NCBI GenBank assembly: GCA_036339395.1
Contig: JAYZBD010000004.1
Coordinates: 1 to 34,919 of the forward strand
Direction of reading: 5' to 3'
Source: SP202 sp036339395
Lineage (GTDB): Bacteria; Planctomycetota; Phycisphaerae; Phycisphaerales; SM1A02
DNA: 34,919 nt
How positions within the stretch are numbered: the first letter of the stretch is position 1; each line of letters opens with the position of its first letter. Under the pieces are notes generated by a model. It was not told where the DNA came from, made no database searches, and worked only from the letters and a program-made list of their open reading frames with translations. This document shows positions 7,226-15,775 of the stretch, one piece after another. A program made the translations under genes and the position numbers.

Positions 7226-8290
7226 ATGAGCGTCCAACCATCCAAATCGACGTCGCAAGGCAAGGCAGACTCCCCTGGAGGCGAAGAGGCTCGCTTCCTT
7301 GCGGAAGTCCTCCGTTGCGAGGCGGAAGCGATCGATCATATCGCCAACCGGATCACGGCCTCGACACCTGGAGGAGAAGCAGCTCACTGGTGCCAGGCGG
7401 TCACGTTGATCGCCGACTGCACCGGGCACGTCGTCGTCAGCGGAATGGGCAAATCCGGACTCATCGGTGCAAAGATCTCGGCGACGTTCAGCAGCCTTGG
7501 CCTTCCTTCGCACGTAGTACACCCAGCGGAAGCCGTCCATGGAGACCTTGGTCGCATTCGAAAGGATGATGTCGTGCTCCTCCTGAGTTACTCGGGAACG
7601 ACTGACGAAGTTCTGAACCTCGCGGCAATACTGAAAGCTGATGGAGTCGGTCGTATCGGGATCTCATGCAATCACGACACGCACCTTGCAAAACTATGTG
7701 ATGCTCATCTGGCCCTCGGCGACCTGGAGGAAGCGGGGCCTGTCGGGCTTGCGCCAACCACATCAACCACGGCAACCCTCGCCTGCGGCGACGCCTTGGC
7801 ACTGGCCGCATCAAAGCGACTGGATTTTTCCGAGGATGACTTCCATCGCCACCATCCCGGCGGGATGCTCGGCGCCGGGCTTCGTCTTGTCTCGGATGTG
7901 ATGCGATTCCGGGCAGGAGAAGAACTTCCCGTCGTTTCACATGATCTCACCGTCGAGGAAGCCCTGGCGGTTGCATGGAATGAAAGCAGTGATCTCAGGC
8001 GGGCAGGTGCCATCATCCTCATCGATGAACAGGGTCTGCTGAGCGGCATCTTTACCGATGGGGATCTTCGTCGCCTGGTCATGAATGACCGGGAGGCACT
8101 TGCACAACCAATCAGCAACGTCATGACGAGGCACCCGAGGAGCCTGCTCGAAACTGACCGTGTACGAGATGCCAGGCAACTTGTCGCGGAGCACCGGATC
8201 GACGAGATTCCCGTTGTTGATGCCGAGGGTCACCCCGTGGGCCTCGTGGACGTCCAGGACCTGATCACGATGAAGATCGTGCAGGAGTAG
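7226..8290 (+). CDS. kdsD: Arabinose-5-phosphate isomerase (KdsD/KpsF/GutQ family)
   Basis: KdsD converts ribulose-5-phosphate to arabinose-5-phosphate, the first step toward the LPS sugar Kdo. The ATG at 7226 gives 354 residues, close to the family norm. The frame is open further upstream, but that part is antisense to scpA and lacks conserved text. A SIS domain comes first (VVVSGMGKSGLIGAKISATFSSLG, HPAEAVHGDLG, LLLSYSGTTDEVLNL, DFHRHHPGGMLG). Two CBS domains follow (VSHDLTVEEAL...GIFTDGDLRRL and MTRHPRSLLETDRVRDARQL...PVGLVDVQDLI). It heads an LPS cluster with kdsC 70 bp downstream. A TACAAT at 7176-7181 is a possible -10 box, without a good -35. Confidence 0.95.
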   Translation: MSVQPSKSTSQGKADSPGGEEARFLAEVLRCEAEAIDHIANRITASTPGGEAAHWCQAVTLIADCTGHVVVSGMGKSGLIGAKISATFSSLGLPSHVVHPAEAVHGDLGRIRKDDVVLLLSYSGTTDEVLNLAAILKADGVGRIGISCNHDTHLAKLCDAHLALGDLEEAGPVGLAPTTSTTATLACGDALALAASKRLDFSEDDFHRHHPGGMLGAGLRLVSDVMRFRAGEELPVVSHDLTVEEALAVAWNESSDLRRAGAIILIDEQGLLSGIFTDGDLRRLVMNDREALAQPISNVMTRHPRSLLETDRVRDARQLVAEHRIDEIPVVDAEGHPVGLVDVQDLITMKIVQE

Positions 8291-8360
8291 CAGGCCCCCT
8301 TGATGCCCGTATTTCAACCCTCGCGTACACTGTTCACCAACTGACTGGAGGCCCCCCGGG

Positions 8361-8903
8361 ATGGATCCTGAACGTGCTGCCTCAATTCGGCTGCTCTGCC
8401 TTGATGTTGATGGAGTCTTGACAGACGGACGCATCATTCTTGATGGAGATGGTTGCGAATCGAAGGTCTTTCATGTCCATGACGGCATGGGCATTCGACT
8501 CTGGCAGGATGCCGGCCATGCCGTTGCAATCATTACCAGCAGAAGCAGCCAGGCTGTCAGCGTCCGTGCGACTGAACTGGGCATCACCCATCTCCACCAG
8601 GGAGTCAAAAACAAGCACGAGGCCCTGCAACAGGTCCTCAAGGACACCGGGATGTCGTCCTCTGAAACAGCAGCTGTCGGTGATGACCTTGCCGATCTTC
8701 CCATGCTTGCATCCGTCGGCTTTCCAGTGGCCGTTGCGAATGCGGTGGCAGAGGTCAAGTCGACTGCAGTACACGTAACAATGAACAGTGGCGGTGAAGG
8801 TGCCATTCGTGAACTCATCGAGGATCTCCTGCGAACCCAGGGTCGATGGGATGCCCTCGTCGAGGCTCGAATGAACAAGGCACTACCACTCCAGGAGCAC
8901 TGA
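8361..8903 (+). CDS. kdsC: Kdo-8-phosphate phosphatase (HAD superfamily)
   Basis: KdsC removes phosphate from Kdo-8-P to free Kdo for LPS core assembly. The 180-residue protein has the HAD motif I as LCLDVDGVLTDG (nucleophile and acid Asp), motif II Thr in AIITSR, Lys in GVKNKHEALQ and the motif IV acidic pair in VGDDLADLPML. It lacks a cap domain, as expected for the tetrameric KdsC group. The start has GGAG about 10 bases upstream. The next gene begins three bases after its stop, which suggests co-translation with the LptC/A-like protein. Confidence 0.95.
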   Translation: MDPERAASIRLLCLDVDGVLTDGRIILDGDGCESKVFHVHDGMGIRLWQDAGHAVAIITSRSSQAVSVRATELGITHLHQGVKNKHEALQQVLKDTGMSSSETAAVGDDLADLPMLASVGFPVAVANAVAEVKSTAVHVTMNSGGEGAIRELIEDLLRTQGRWDALVEARMNKALPLQEH

Positions 8904-8906
8904 ACA

Positions 8907-11900
8907 ATGGCCGACCAGGGACGATTGCGACGAATACTCCTTGGAGACAAGGGAGAACGAGGGGCAGCACTCCCCATTCGACTGACACTCATAGGGGTTG
9001 TCGTGGCTGGACTGCTCCTTGGCATCGTCCTCGTCCTCGACTCGGACCGCCCTGTTGAAACAAGGGAGGGGGGCGAGATCGATGTCACCGATCTCATCGG
9101 ACCCACTGCCCTCAAGGACGGTGGCTCCTCTGACATGCTCGATCCGAAAATGGAACTGGACCTCCCTGAAGGAGGCTGGATCCAGATTGCAGACAAGCAG
9201 GGGAATCCGTCTCAACAATATCGCTGCAAACACCTGGACCCGAATCCTCCCGAATACGAACCACATTGGATCCACATGACACAGCCAAAGGTGGAACTGT
9301 TCCTTGGCAATGGCCGGCTGATGACCATCGAGGGAGATGAGTCGATGGCCTACGCACCCAACAGGGCACTGGAGGAGGGCTGGATCGAAGGCAATGTTCA
9401 GATCAACCTCTACGAACCCGTTGATGGCAAGACAGCTGTTCCTTCTTTGCATCACCCGACCATGAGAATGAGACCCGAGCGAGTCAGATTCGACAACTAC
9501 CTTGGCAAGATCACCTGCACCGGACGGATCGAGGTGGAGACCGACACCGAGGAGATGGTTGGATTCGACATGGAAGTGCTCATGGATGATGCCACGGACC
9601 AGGTGAAGTACATGCGGATCAAGGAACTCAAGCATCTCATCATCCACCCGGATTCACAGGCCCTGGCATTGCAGACCACTCCGGGATGGCCACGACGCAC
9701 CGCGATGGCGAACCCTCCCATGCACGACAGGAATCAACCTTCCTCCTTCATCCCTGTTGCCATGCGGTTTCGGGGCCAGGGCACTGCAAGTGCCAGCCAG
9801 GACATTGATTTCTTCAGGCTGACGCTTCGTGAAAATGTCCGTATTCGGCAAGGAGACGCACGAAGTGGTCGAATCGTCACGGGCAGTCAACTGGACGTGA
9901 CATTTTCCTTCGAGCAGTCCAGGGACAATCAAACGATGGTCATGGCATCTCCGTTCGCCGAGCCTCGTTCACTCCTCCACCCACAGCCACACTGGGTCGA
10001 ACTGGTGGCGGCATCAACGTTGGGCCATGGCAATGCTCCTTCCATTGGTCCAGAGGACACCTGGATCACATGTGACGACGGGCTGACCATGATTCCCATC
10101 AGCGAGTCCGACATGGTCCTTGACGATCCCGACGACACCTTGGCCGAATTGCAGGGCCCCGTCTCCATCATCGATGCAGGAGAACAGATGGAGATCAGAT
10201 GCGACCGTCTCCAGCACCGCGGCCTCGAGGATCGCTTCGACCTGTACGCCGATGAGGGTCGCGAGGTCATCCTGGAGGATCCACGGCTCCTCGCCCGTGG
10301 TACGCACATGTGGCTGACACAGGAAACAGGCCACGGAGGTTTCGTACATGGAGGAACCATCTCGGTTCTTGATCGTGAACAGGTCGCCCTGGCCAACGTC
10401 TCCGTTCTCCCCCCTGCAGCAAATACATCCATCAACCTTGAAGATCAGATCGAGACCACTCCACCAAGGAGCGATCTGGACATCTCATGGACGGAGGGCG
10501 TGGACATTTCCTTCGATTCCTCCGATACCTCCGATGATCCATCGATCCAGGACATCATCTTCAGGGGTGATGTGGATGTCGTATCACCCGACGGTTTCTT
10601 TTCAAGCAACTGGATGCAGATGTTCTTCGAGAAGGATGGGAACCAGAAGGCGGTCCCAGCCCGTCTCCTTGCACGTGAAAAAGTCAGGGCTGAAAATGAT
10701 GACCAGACCATCTGGGCCGATGACCTCGAGGTGACTTTCGATGTCGAAGACGTTGAAGAGGAGCCGGGCGAGGAGGAAACCGGTTCACGTTCACTCATGG
10801 GAAGTGGAACGCGGGTAAAGGATGTTCTCGCCAACGGAGATGTCCAGGTGCTCATGTCCGATGGGGCTCGCGTGTTCGCCGATCACCTGGTCGCCGATGC
10901 CAAGCAGGAACAGGTTGTCCTTACTGGTGAGGACGTCGTGATCGCCCGCGATGACATGCTCATCGACCACGGCCGCCATGTTGAACTGGAACGTCGGAAT
11001 GGCACAGCGACCTGGATCGGCCCCGGACAGGCCAGGCTCCTGACCCGCCCTCTTGACCTGTCCGCGGATCAGCGCATCGAACGCCCCGAGGTACCACGAC
11101 CGGTGCCCGGAGAAGATTCCTCCGTCACGATGCGGGCGAGGTGGAACACGGCCATGGAGTACGACAGCAGGTTCAACGAAGGCGCCGGAGCCATTGAACT
11201 TGACGGAGATGTTGCGGTCGTAGCGCAACCCAAGCCCCATGAACTCGATCGACTCGAGGGGCAGAACATGGTTCTCCAGTTCGCCAAGGCACGAAAGGTC
11301 GACTCGGATTCACTGTCCTCGAGCCTCAAGCAGAACCAGGAAGACGATCCGTTCGACATCGAGAGCAGTTCGCGGGTTCTCGAAACCCTCATAGCCCGTG
11401 GCGATGCGAAACTCGAACAGCGGACATGGCCCGATGAACACAGGGACAGTATTCCAAACGTGTTCTACATTGCGGCAAAGCACATCACCTGGAACGACCT
11501 CGAAACCAGCGCCGAGGTGATCGGCAACGGCGAACTTGTCCTGCGTGAAGCTCCTCCGGTCGATGGCACACCTCCCGAGTCGGGTCTCTTCAAGGGACCG
11601 GGAGTCTCCCGGTTCATCTGGACAAGGCGGCTGGACATGGTCCAGGATGAGTCGGGGGGATTCAACATCGACATGGATGGAGATGTCGAGGGACTGTACA
11701 AGGGCCTGGAAGAGGATGACACCGCGACCATCACCGCCCAACAAGTCAAGGCCGTGACATTCCCGACAGAGAAGGGCAATGACCAGCAGAACTCCGATCG
11801 CAACGACGGGGTCCTGGATCTCGGGCGTGACATGGAGATCCAGAGGCTCTTCGCCGAGGGAAGCGTCTACATCAGCACTCCCAGGAGACGGGTCGACTGC

Positions 11901-12086
11901 AACTTCTTCGACTACAACCTTTCAACCGGCCTGGCGAAGATCGATTCGGCCCCTGGTCGTACCGTCTCGATCCTGACCGAGGGATCCCCGACCCCGGTCA
12001 GGGCGGGCAGCGTGTTGTGGAACATGGACCCGGCAATCGACACCATCACCATCACGAATGCCAGGGGTGGCGGGGTCAACCCCTGA
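8907..12086 (+). CDS. Giant LptC/LptA (OstA)-like LPS transport protein
   Basis: This 1059-residue protein begins with a basic cytoplasmic segment and one membrane helix (about residues 22-45, PIRLTLIGVVVAGLLLGIVLVL), then a long predicted periplasmic region. That topology is like LptC, but LptC is about 190 residues. The region contains repeated jelly-roll-like strand text typical of LptA/LptC/OstA, for example ARVFADHLVADAKQEQVVLTG, EQMEIRCDRLQ, NGDVQVLMSDG, IIFRGDVDVVSPDGFFSS and LFAEGSVYISTPRRRVDC. Its place behind kdsD-kdsC is where lptC-lptA normally sit. I infer that it spans the periplasm as a bridge for LPS, doing the work of LptC and LptA. No lptB follows; the next gene is convergent nuoC, 3 bp away. 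AGGAG inside the kdsC end serves as ribosome binding site. Confidence 0.72.
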   Translation: MADQGRLRRILLGDKGERGAALPIRLTLIGVVVAGLLLGIVLVLDSDRPVETREGGEIDVTDLIGPTALKDGGSSDMLDPKMELDLPEGGWIQIADKQGNPSQQYRCKHLDPNPPEYEPHWIHMTQPKVELFLGNGRLMTIEGDESMAYAPNRALEEGWIEGNVQINLYEPVDGKTAVPSLHHPTMRMRPERVRFDNYLGKITCTGRIEVETDTEEMVGFDMEVLMDDATDQVKYMRIKELKHLIIHPDSQALALQTTPGWPRRTAMANPPMHDRNQPSSFIPVAMRFRGQGTASASQDIDFFRLTLRENVRIRQGDARSGRIVTGSQLDVTFSFEQSRDNQTMVMASPFAEPRSLLHPQPHWVELVAASTLGHGNAPSIGPEDTWITCDDGLTMIPISESDMVLDDPDDTLAELQGPVSIIDAGEQMEIRCDRLQHRGLEDRFDLYADEGREVILEDPRLLARGTHMWLTQETGHGGFVHGGTISVLDREQVALANVSVLPPAANTSINLEDQIETTPPRSDLDISWTEGVDISFDSSDTSDDPSIQDIIFRGDVDVVSPDGFFSSNWMQMFFEKDGNQKAVPARLLAREKVRAENDDQTIWADDLEVTFDVEDVEEEPGEEETGSRSLMGSGTRVKDVLANGDVQVLMSDGARVFADHLVADAKQEQVVLTGEDVVIARDDMLIDHGRHVELERRNGTATWIGPGQARLLTRPLDLSADQRIERPEVPRPVPGEDSSVTMRARWNTAMEYDSRFNEGAGAIELDGDVAVVAQPKPHELDRLEGQNMVLQFAKARKVDSDSLSSSLKQNQEDDPFDIESSSRVLETLIARGDAKLEQRTWPDEHRDSIPNVFYIAAKHITWNDLETSAEVIGNGELVLREAPPVDGTPPESGLFKGPGVSRFIWTRRLDMVQDESGGFNIDMDGDVEGLYKGLEEDDTATITAQQVKAVTFPTEKGNDQQNSDRNDGVLDLGRDMEIQRLFAEGSVYISTPRRRVDCNFFDYNLSTGLAKIDSAPGRTVSILTEGSPTPVRAGSVLWNMDPAIDTITITNARGGGVNP

Positions 12087-12089
12087 GCC

Positions 12090-12644
12090 TCAGGTCGCCT
12101 CGCGGTCGATGACGTCCAGGTTCTCGCGTTCTCCTCGACCTCGAAGCGGATAGTCCTTCCGAAGCGGAAAGACCGGAAAGTCCTTCCACATGAGGATGCG
12201 GCGAAGGTCGGGATGTCCGGAGAACCGGATCCCGAACATGTCATAGACTTCGCGTTCCCTCCACTCGGCTCCGGGCCAGATGTCACAGACGGATGGAACC
12301 TCGAGCGCGGGATCATCTTCGTTTCCATCCGTCTCGATGCTGGGATCGAGCCAGCACTTGACCAGCAGCAGATCGTCGCGGCTGAAGCTCCGCAGTACCC
12401 AGACGACCGCAAATCGCTTCGTAGTACGGGCGGGGTAGTCCAGGTAATCCACTGCAGTGACATCACTGAGCAGTTCGTAACTGCACTCCGGATCCTCTCG
12501 AAGGAAACGAAGGACGTTGTGGGCCTCTGATGAATCAAGCACCAGGGTCACCTGCCCCCTGAAACGGGAAGCGGCAAAGGACCCCTCGGGAAAGGCTTCC
12601 TTCACACGCTGCAGGGCTGGATGTTCGATGGAAGTCGAAGACAT
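12090..12644 (-). CDS. nuoC: NADH-quinone oxidoreductase subunit C (complex I)
   Basis: NuoC is the 30-kDa subunit of the peripheral arm of complex I. The signature is plain: WPGAEWREREVYDMFGIRFSGHPDLRRIL followed by FPLRKDYPLRGRGE. From the ATG at 12644 it has 184 residues. A GTG at 12680 would add 12 residues and overlap the upstream gene's end. A TACAAT box (12653-12658) ends eight bases before the ATG, so a nearly leaderless transcript is possible, but no -35 is seen. Neither nuoB nor nuoD adjoins it; nuoB is 9.5 kb away. It follows the queE and TIM-barrel-like genes on the same strand. Confidence 0.95.
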   Translation of the reverse strand: MSSTSIEHPALQRVKEAFPEGSFAASRFRGQVTLVLDSSEAHNVLRFLREDPECSYELLSDVTAVDYLDYPARTTKRFAVVWVLRSFSRDDLLLVKCWLDPSIETDGNEDDPALEVPSVCDIWPGAEWREREVYDMFGIRFSGHPDLRRILMWKDFPVFPLRKDYPLRGRGERENLDVIDREAT

Positions 12645-12664
12645 GAATACTGATTGTAGCGAAG

Positions 12665-13273
12665 TCAGCCCTCGAGCCACTCGATGACGTGCTCAATCGA
12701 ATGCGCCGATGCTATGACGGGAACCGCAGCCGGAACATGGTCGGCAATCACCCGACCAAGAAGCTTCCCGGGAAGAATCCCCTCCCCTGCCGGCCTGGGA
12801 ATGCCCGCCTCGTCGAGATCCTCGAGGATCACCATCCGGCATGCAGGTCCGAGCCCCTCAAGAAGACGAACGAGGTGGTCAGATGCATCCTCGAGCATCG
12901 ACGGGACCAGCATGGAGGCAGGCCCGAGAGCCACGCCGATCCCCAACGGGGCTGTCTTCTCCAGGAGAAGCCTGGTTGATGGAACATCACTTGCCAGGTG
13001 GCAGGCATGTGGCCGGAGCAGGCATCGGGATGTACAGGCAGGCAGGATTTTTTCGAGTTGGTCCCAACCCTCACTGATCCACGTCAAGGGTGGGTCGCCG
13101 GATTCGGCCAGTGTCCCCGTCCAACAGCAGCATGGAACCGGAGACGGCCCGTCAACAAGCAGCGACCGATCTTCGAGCAGGAACGTACTTCCTTCAAATG
13201 AAACCGACCCGGTACACCATGCCCCTGGACAGACTGGCTCGAGGTTCATCCATGCACGTGTTCTCGACATCAC
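12665..13273 (-). CDS. Unknown protein, possibly TIM-barrel (sugar isomerase/epimerase-like)
   Basis: I do not recognise this 202-residue protein. The C-terminal half has alternating strand-helix text (CLLRPHACHLASDVPSTRLLLEKT, IGVALGPASMLVPSML, CRMVILEDLDEAGIP) and ends with GEGILPGKLLGRVIADHVPAAVPVIA, like the last strands of xylose-isomerase-type TIM barrels. The usual metal-binding Glu/His set cannot be assigned with confidence, and the protein is short for a full barrel. The start GTG overlaps the queE stop as GTGA, so it is probably translated by coupling to queE; an ATG follows directly. The coupling suggests a co-expressed role, but queuosine involvement is only a guess. Confidence 0.6.
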   Translation of the reverse strand: MMSRTRAWMNLEPVCPGAWCTGSVSFEGSTFLLEDRSLLVDGPSPVPCCCWTGTLAESGDPPLTWISEGWDQLEKILPACTSRCLLRPHACHLASDVPSTRLLLEKTAPLGIGVALGPASMLVPSMLEDASDHLVRLLEGLGPACRMVILEDLDEAGIPRPAGEGILPGKLLGRVIADHVPAAVPVIASAHSIEHVIEWLEG

Positions 13274-13956
13274 ACACCTCGAGCCTGTGGATCCCAGATG
13301 AACTTGTGGAGTTGCAATTGGATTCGCACCGGGAGCGAGTCTTCAAGAACCCACTCCGCCAACTCGCGTGGAGGAAGGGCAGCAGCACCTGCAATCTCAG
13401 AATCCGCCGGCTGCTCATGGACTGGTGAGGCGAGAATCGTGCCAACCTTCGCAGGCAGTTCATGCTTGGTGATGATCTTCTTCATCCAATCGTAATCCGC
13501 ACGGTCCACGAGTACGAACTTGACCTCGTCAGTACACCTGAGCTTCGAGATGTTCGACCAGTCGTTTCGATCACTCTCCCCGCTGCCGGGTGTCTTCAGA
13601 TCGAGTATTCGAATGACGCGAGGATCACACGGCCCGATGTCACACGCGCCCGAAGTCTCGAGGAGCACGGTCATGTCCAGGTTGCACAGTTCCTCCATCA
13701 ACTCGTGTACCGGTTCCTGCAGAAGCGGCTCTCCGCCGGTGATCTGAACAAGGCCGCATCCATGGCCCTGGACCTCCTCTACGATCGAGGTGATGTCCCT
13801 CCGGTCTCCTTCGTTGAAGGCATACCCGGTATCGCAGTACCGGCACCTGAGGTGGCATCCACGAAGTCGTACGAAAACACAGGGCTCCCCTGCTCGAGAG
13901 GATTCGCCCTGGATCGAATGGAAGATCTCGTTGATGAGAAGCGATGATCCAGTCAT
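13270..13956 (-). CDS. queE: 7-carboxy-7-deazaguanine synthase (radical SAM)
   Basis: QueE uses S-adenosylmethionine and Mg2+ to contract 6-carboxy-tetrahydropterin to CDG, the deazaguanine core of queuosine. The 228 residues start with INEIFHSIQGESSRAGEPCVFVRLRGC, the classic QueE opening. The [4Fe-4S] ligands are C34, C38 and C41 in CHLRCRYC. TGGEPLLQ is the GGEP motif and LETSGA follows. No other queuosine gene (queC, queD, queF) is in the window. A queE-type enzyme is sometimes used for other deazapurine products, but this length and motif set fit the standard enzyme. Confidence 0.95.
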   Translation of the reverse strand: MTGSSLLINEIFHSIQGESSRAGEPCVFVRLRGCHLRCRYCDTGYAFNEGDRRDITSIVEEVQGHGCGLVQITGGEPLLQEPVHELMEELCNLDMTVLLETSGACDIGPCDPRVIRILDLKTPGSGESDRNDWSNISKLRCTDEVKFVLVDRADYDWMKKIITKHELPAKVGTILASPVHEQPADSEIAGAAALPPRELAEWVLEDSLPVRIQLQLHKFIWDPQARGV

Positions 13957-14061
13957 GACCCTTCATGGTACTCACGGTCCCCCCCGATCGACGGATTCGA
14001 CGGGCTTCGAGGGCTTCCAGAACCCGCCCTGCTGGGGTATCCTGACCCCCTTCCCGACTCG

Positions 14062-14147
14062 GCGCGAGTGGCGGAATTGGCAGACGCGCCAGCTTGAGGT
14101 GCTGGTGGGATTTATATCCCGTGGAGGTTCGAGTCCTCTCTCGCGCA
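14062..14147 (+). tRNA. tRNA-Leu(GAG)
   Basis: An 86-base class II tRNA. Acceptor strands GCGCGAG and CTCGCGC pair perfectly, with discriminator A at 14147; CCA is not encoded. The anticodon stem CCAGC/GCTGG (14089-14093 and 14101-14105) encloses loop TTGAGGT with anticodon GAG at 14096-14098. The T loop TTCGAGT is at 14128-14134. A long variable arm (GGGAT-TTAT-ATCCC) confirms a leucine tRNA. It would read CUC and CUU codons. It lies just upstream of smpB. A TATCCT at about 14038 could be its -10 box, without a good -35. Confidence 0.96.
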
Positions 14148-14151
14148 TTTT

Positions 14152-14179
14152 CGGCCCTGCAGTACACGCTGTGGGGCCG
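14152..14179 (+). terminator. Hairpin between tRNA-Leu and smpB
   Basis: CGGCCC (14152-14157) pairs with GGGCCG (14174-14179), and an inner CAG/CTG adds three pairs across a 2x2 bulge. It is followed by only three T residues. It may be a weak terminator, an attenuator or a processing signal that separates the tRNA from the smpB message. Confidence 0.4.
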
Positions 14180-14201
14180 TTTCCATAGCATGGGACCGGC
14201 A

Positions 14202-14684
14202 ATGGCACAGAACAGGCACGACAAAGGCGGAGCGAATCAGCCAGTCATCCAGAACAGGAAGGCACGCTATTCCTACACCATCACCGACACGCTTGAATGC
14301 GGAATCAAGCTCACCGGAACGGAGACCAAGTCGGTCCGGGCTGGACAGGTCAGCCTGGCCGAGGGATATGTACGGGCTGAGGATGTGCCGGTGTCCCTCG
14401 TGCTCCACGGCGTCCATATCGCGGAGTACCCCCCGGCGGGACCAGTTCGACAACACCAGCCCGACCGTGCACGCGTGCTGCTTGCCCACAAGCGGGAAAT
14501 CAAGAAGCTCGCCGTTGCAGCGCGTGCGAAGGGGTTCGCCATCGTTCCATTGAAGATGTACTTCGTCAACGGACGTGCAAAGGTCCTCATCGGAATCGGC
14601 CAGGGCAAGAAGCAGCGTGATCGTCGGCAGGACATTCGAGAACGCGATGCGCGTCGTGACATGGATCGGGCCATGAAGAAGTGA
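14202..14684 (+). CDS. smpB: SsrA (tmRNA)-binding protein
   Basis: SmpB carries tmRNA to stalled ribosomes for trans-translation. The 160-residue form from ATG 14202 matches the family length; an ATG at 14190 is the alternative, and the frame runs further upstream into the tRNA gene. Family text is clear: NRKARYSYTITDTLECGIKLTGTETKSVRAGQVSLAEGYV, then LLAHKREIKKL and the basic tail (GKKQRDRRQDIRERDARRDMDRAMKK) that folds in the mRNA channel. No tmRNA (ssrA) gene was found in the window. The stop lies 17 bp from the convergent cyclase gene. Confidence 0.96.
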   Translation: MAQNRHDKGGANQPVIQNRKARYSYTITDTLECGIKLTGTETKSVRAGQVSLAEGYVRAEDVPVSLVLHGVHIAEYPPAGPVRQHQPDRARVLLAHKREIKKLAVAARAKGFAIVPLKMYFVNGRAKVLIGIGQGKKQRDRRQDIRERDARRDMDRAMKK

Positions 14685-14701
14685 CAACCTCGACGGCCGG
14701 T

Positions 14702-15775
14702 TCAGGCCGCAAGTCGTCCCATGCTGCCGGTTGCACCCCGCAGCATAACGCGCGGTCCCTCGGCGCCCGATGACTTGGCCGCATACATCGCTTCATCGGC
14801 ATGGTGAACGAGTTCCTCTGCGCAGGAGGGATTCGAAAGTTCGCTGTGGCTGATGCCTATCGAAACATCGAGGTTCACATCACCCAGTTCATGCTCCGAG
14901 AGTCGGTCACGGAATGCCTCGACGATTCGCAATGCAACCTGCATCGCGGAATCGACGCTCGTATGTGGCATCAACAGGCAGAACTCATCCCCGCCGTAGC
15001 GAGCAGCAACATCGATGGAACGACAGTTGTCCCTGATGACTTCTCCCATCACTCGAAGCAAATCATCGCCTCGCTGGTGACCAAGTCGGTCATTGAGCTG
15101 CTTGAAGCCGTCAAGGTCGAGCATCACGAACGCCAGTGATAGGTCGTGACGTTCAACTTCCGCCCATCGACCTTCGAGCATCAGGTTCAGCCAGCGGCGG
15201 TTCGTCAACCCGGTCAACTCATCGGTCCTGGCTGTCACTTCAAGCCTGCGAATCGACTTCTTGAGTTTCCGATTGACCATGGCAAGTTCGGCAACTGATC
15301 GTCCGAGGTCTGCATGAAGGCATTCATTCTCATATCGAAGCTGCCTGTGTACGAATGCCTTCTCGATCGCCAACGGCATGGTGATCGATTCGTGCCCTGT
15401 CTGCAGTACGAACTCGACGGCGCCTCCACGGATTGCTTCGACGGCGATTGCCGAATCAGAGGCATCACCGGTCAGGATCACCGGGATATCCGGTGCCGCA
15501 CCTTGTACGTAGGCAAGGAGATCCAGGCCACAGGCATCCGGGAGTGTCGAAGCCGTAACAATGACATCAACGAGCGAGAGATCCGCTTCGTGCAATGCGC
15601 CCAGCGATGGAAGCGATCTCGAGCTGACAGTATCCCAACCCACACCTGAACCAGCGCGGGCATGGAGGGATGTCTTGAACCCGGCTGCAACTCCAGCGTC
15701 CGGTTCAATGAAGAGGACGCGCAAGGTCCTCCTCGCGTGGTGTGAGCCTGTTGCTCTCTGATTGTGTGTACCCAT
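14702..15775 (-). CDS. Diguanylate cyclase with degenerate receiver domain
   Basis: The 357 residues carry an N-terminal response-regulator receiver-like domain (about 17-140), a coiled linker (145-180) and a GGDEF domain. The cyclase makes c-di-GMP from two GTP; its A-site GGDEF is intact (261-265) and the inhibitory I-site RxxD is R252-S-I-D255, five residues upstream. The receiver lacks the usual phospho-acceptor Asp (A75 in DVIVTASTLPD), and the conserved Lys is Gln (Q125), while E24 and D26 of the acidic pocket remain. It is therefore unlikely to be switched by ordinary phosphorylation. The start is supported by GGAGGGG (15784-15790) eight bases before the ATG. No partner histidine kinase is adjacent. 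Confidence 0.9.
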   Translation of the reverse strand: MGTHNQRATGSHHARRTLRVLFIEPDAGVAAGFKTSLHARAGSGVGWDTVSSRSLPSLGALHEADLSLVDVIVTASTLPDACGLDLLAYVQGAAPDIPVILTGDASDSAIAVEAIRGGAVEFVLQTGHESITMPLAIEKAFVHRQLRYENECLHADLGRSVAELAMVNRKLKKSIRRLEVTARTDELTGLTNRRWLNLMLEGRWAEVERHDLSLAFVMLDLDGFKQLNDRLGHQRGDDLLRVMGEVIRDNCRSIDVAARYGGDEFCLLMPHTSVDSAMQVALRIVEAFRDRLSEHELGDVNLDVSIGISHSELSNPSCAEELVHHADEAMYAAKSSGAEGPRVMLRGATGSMGRLAA

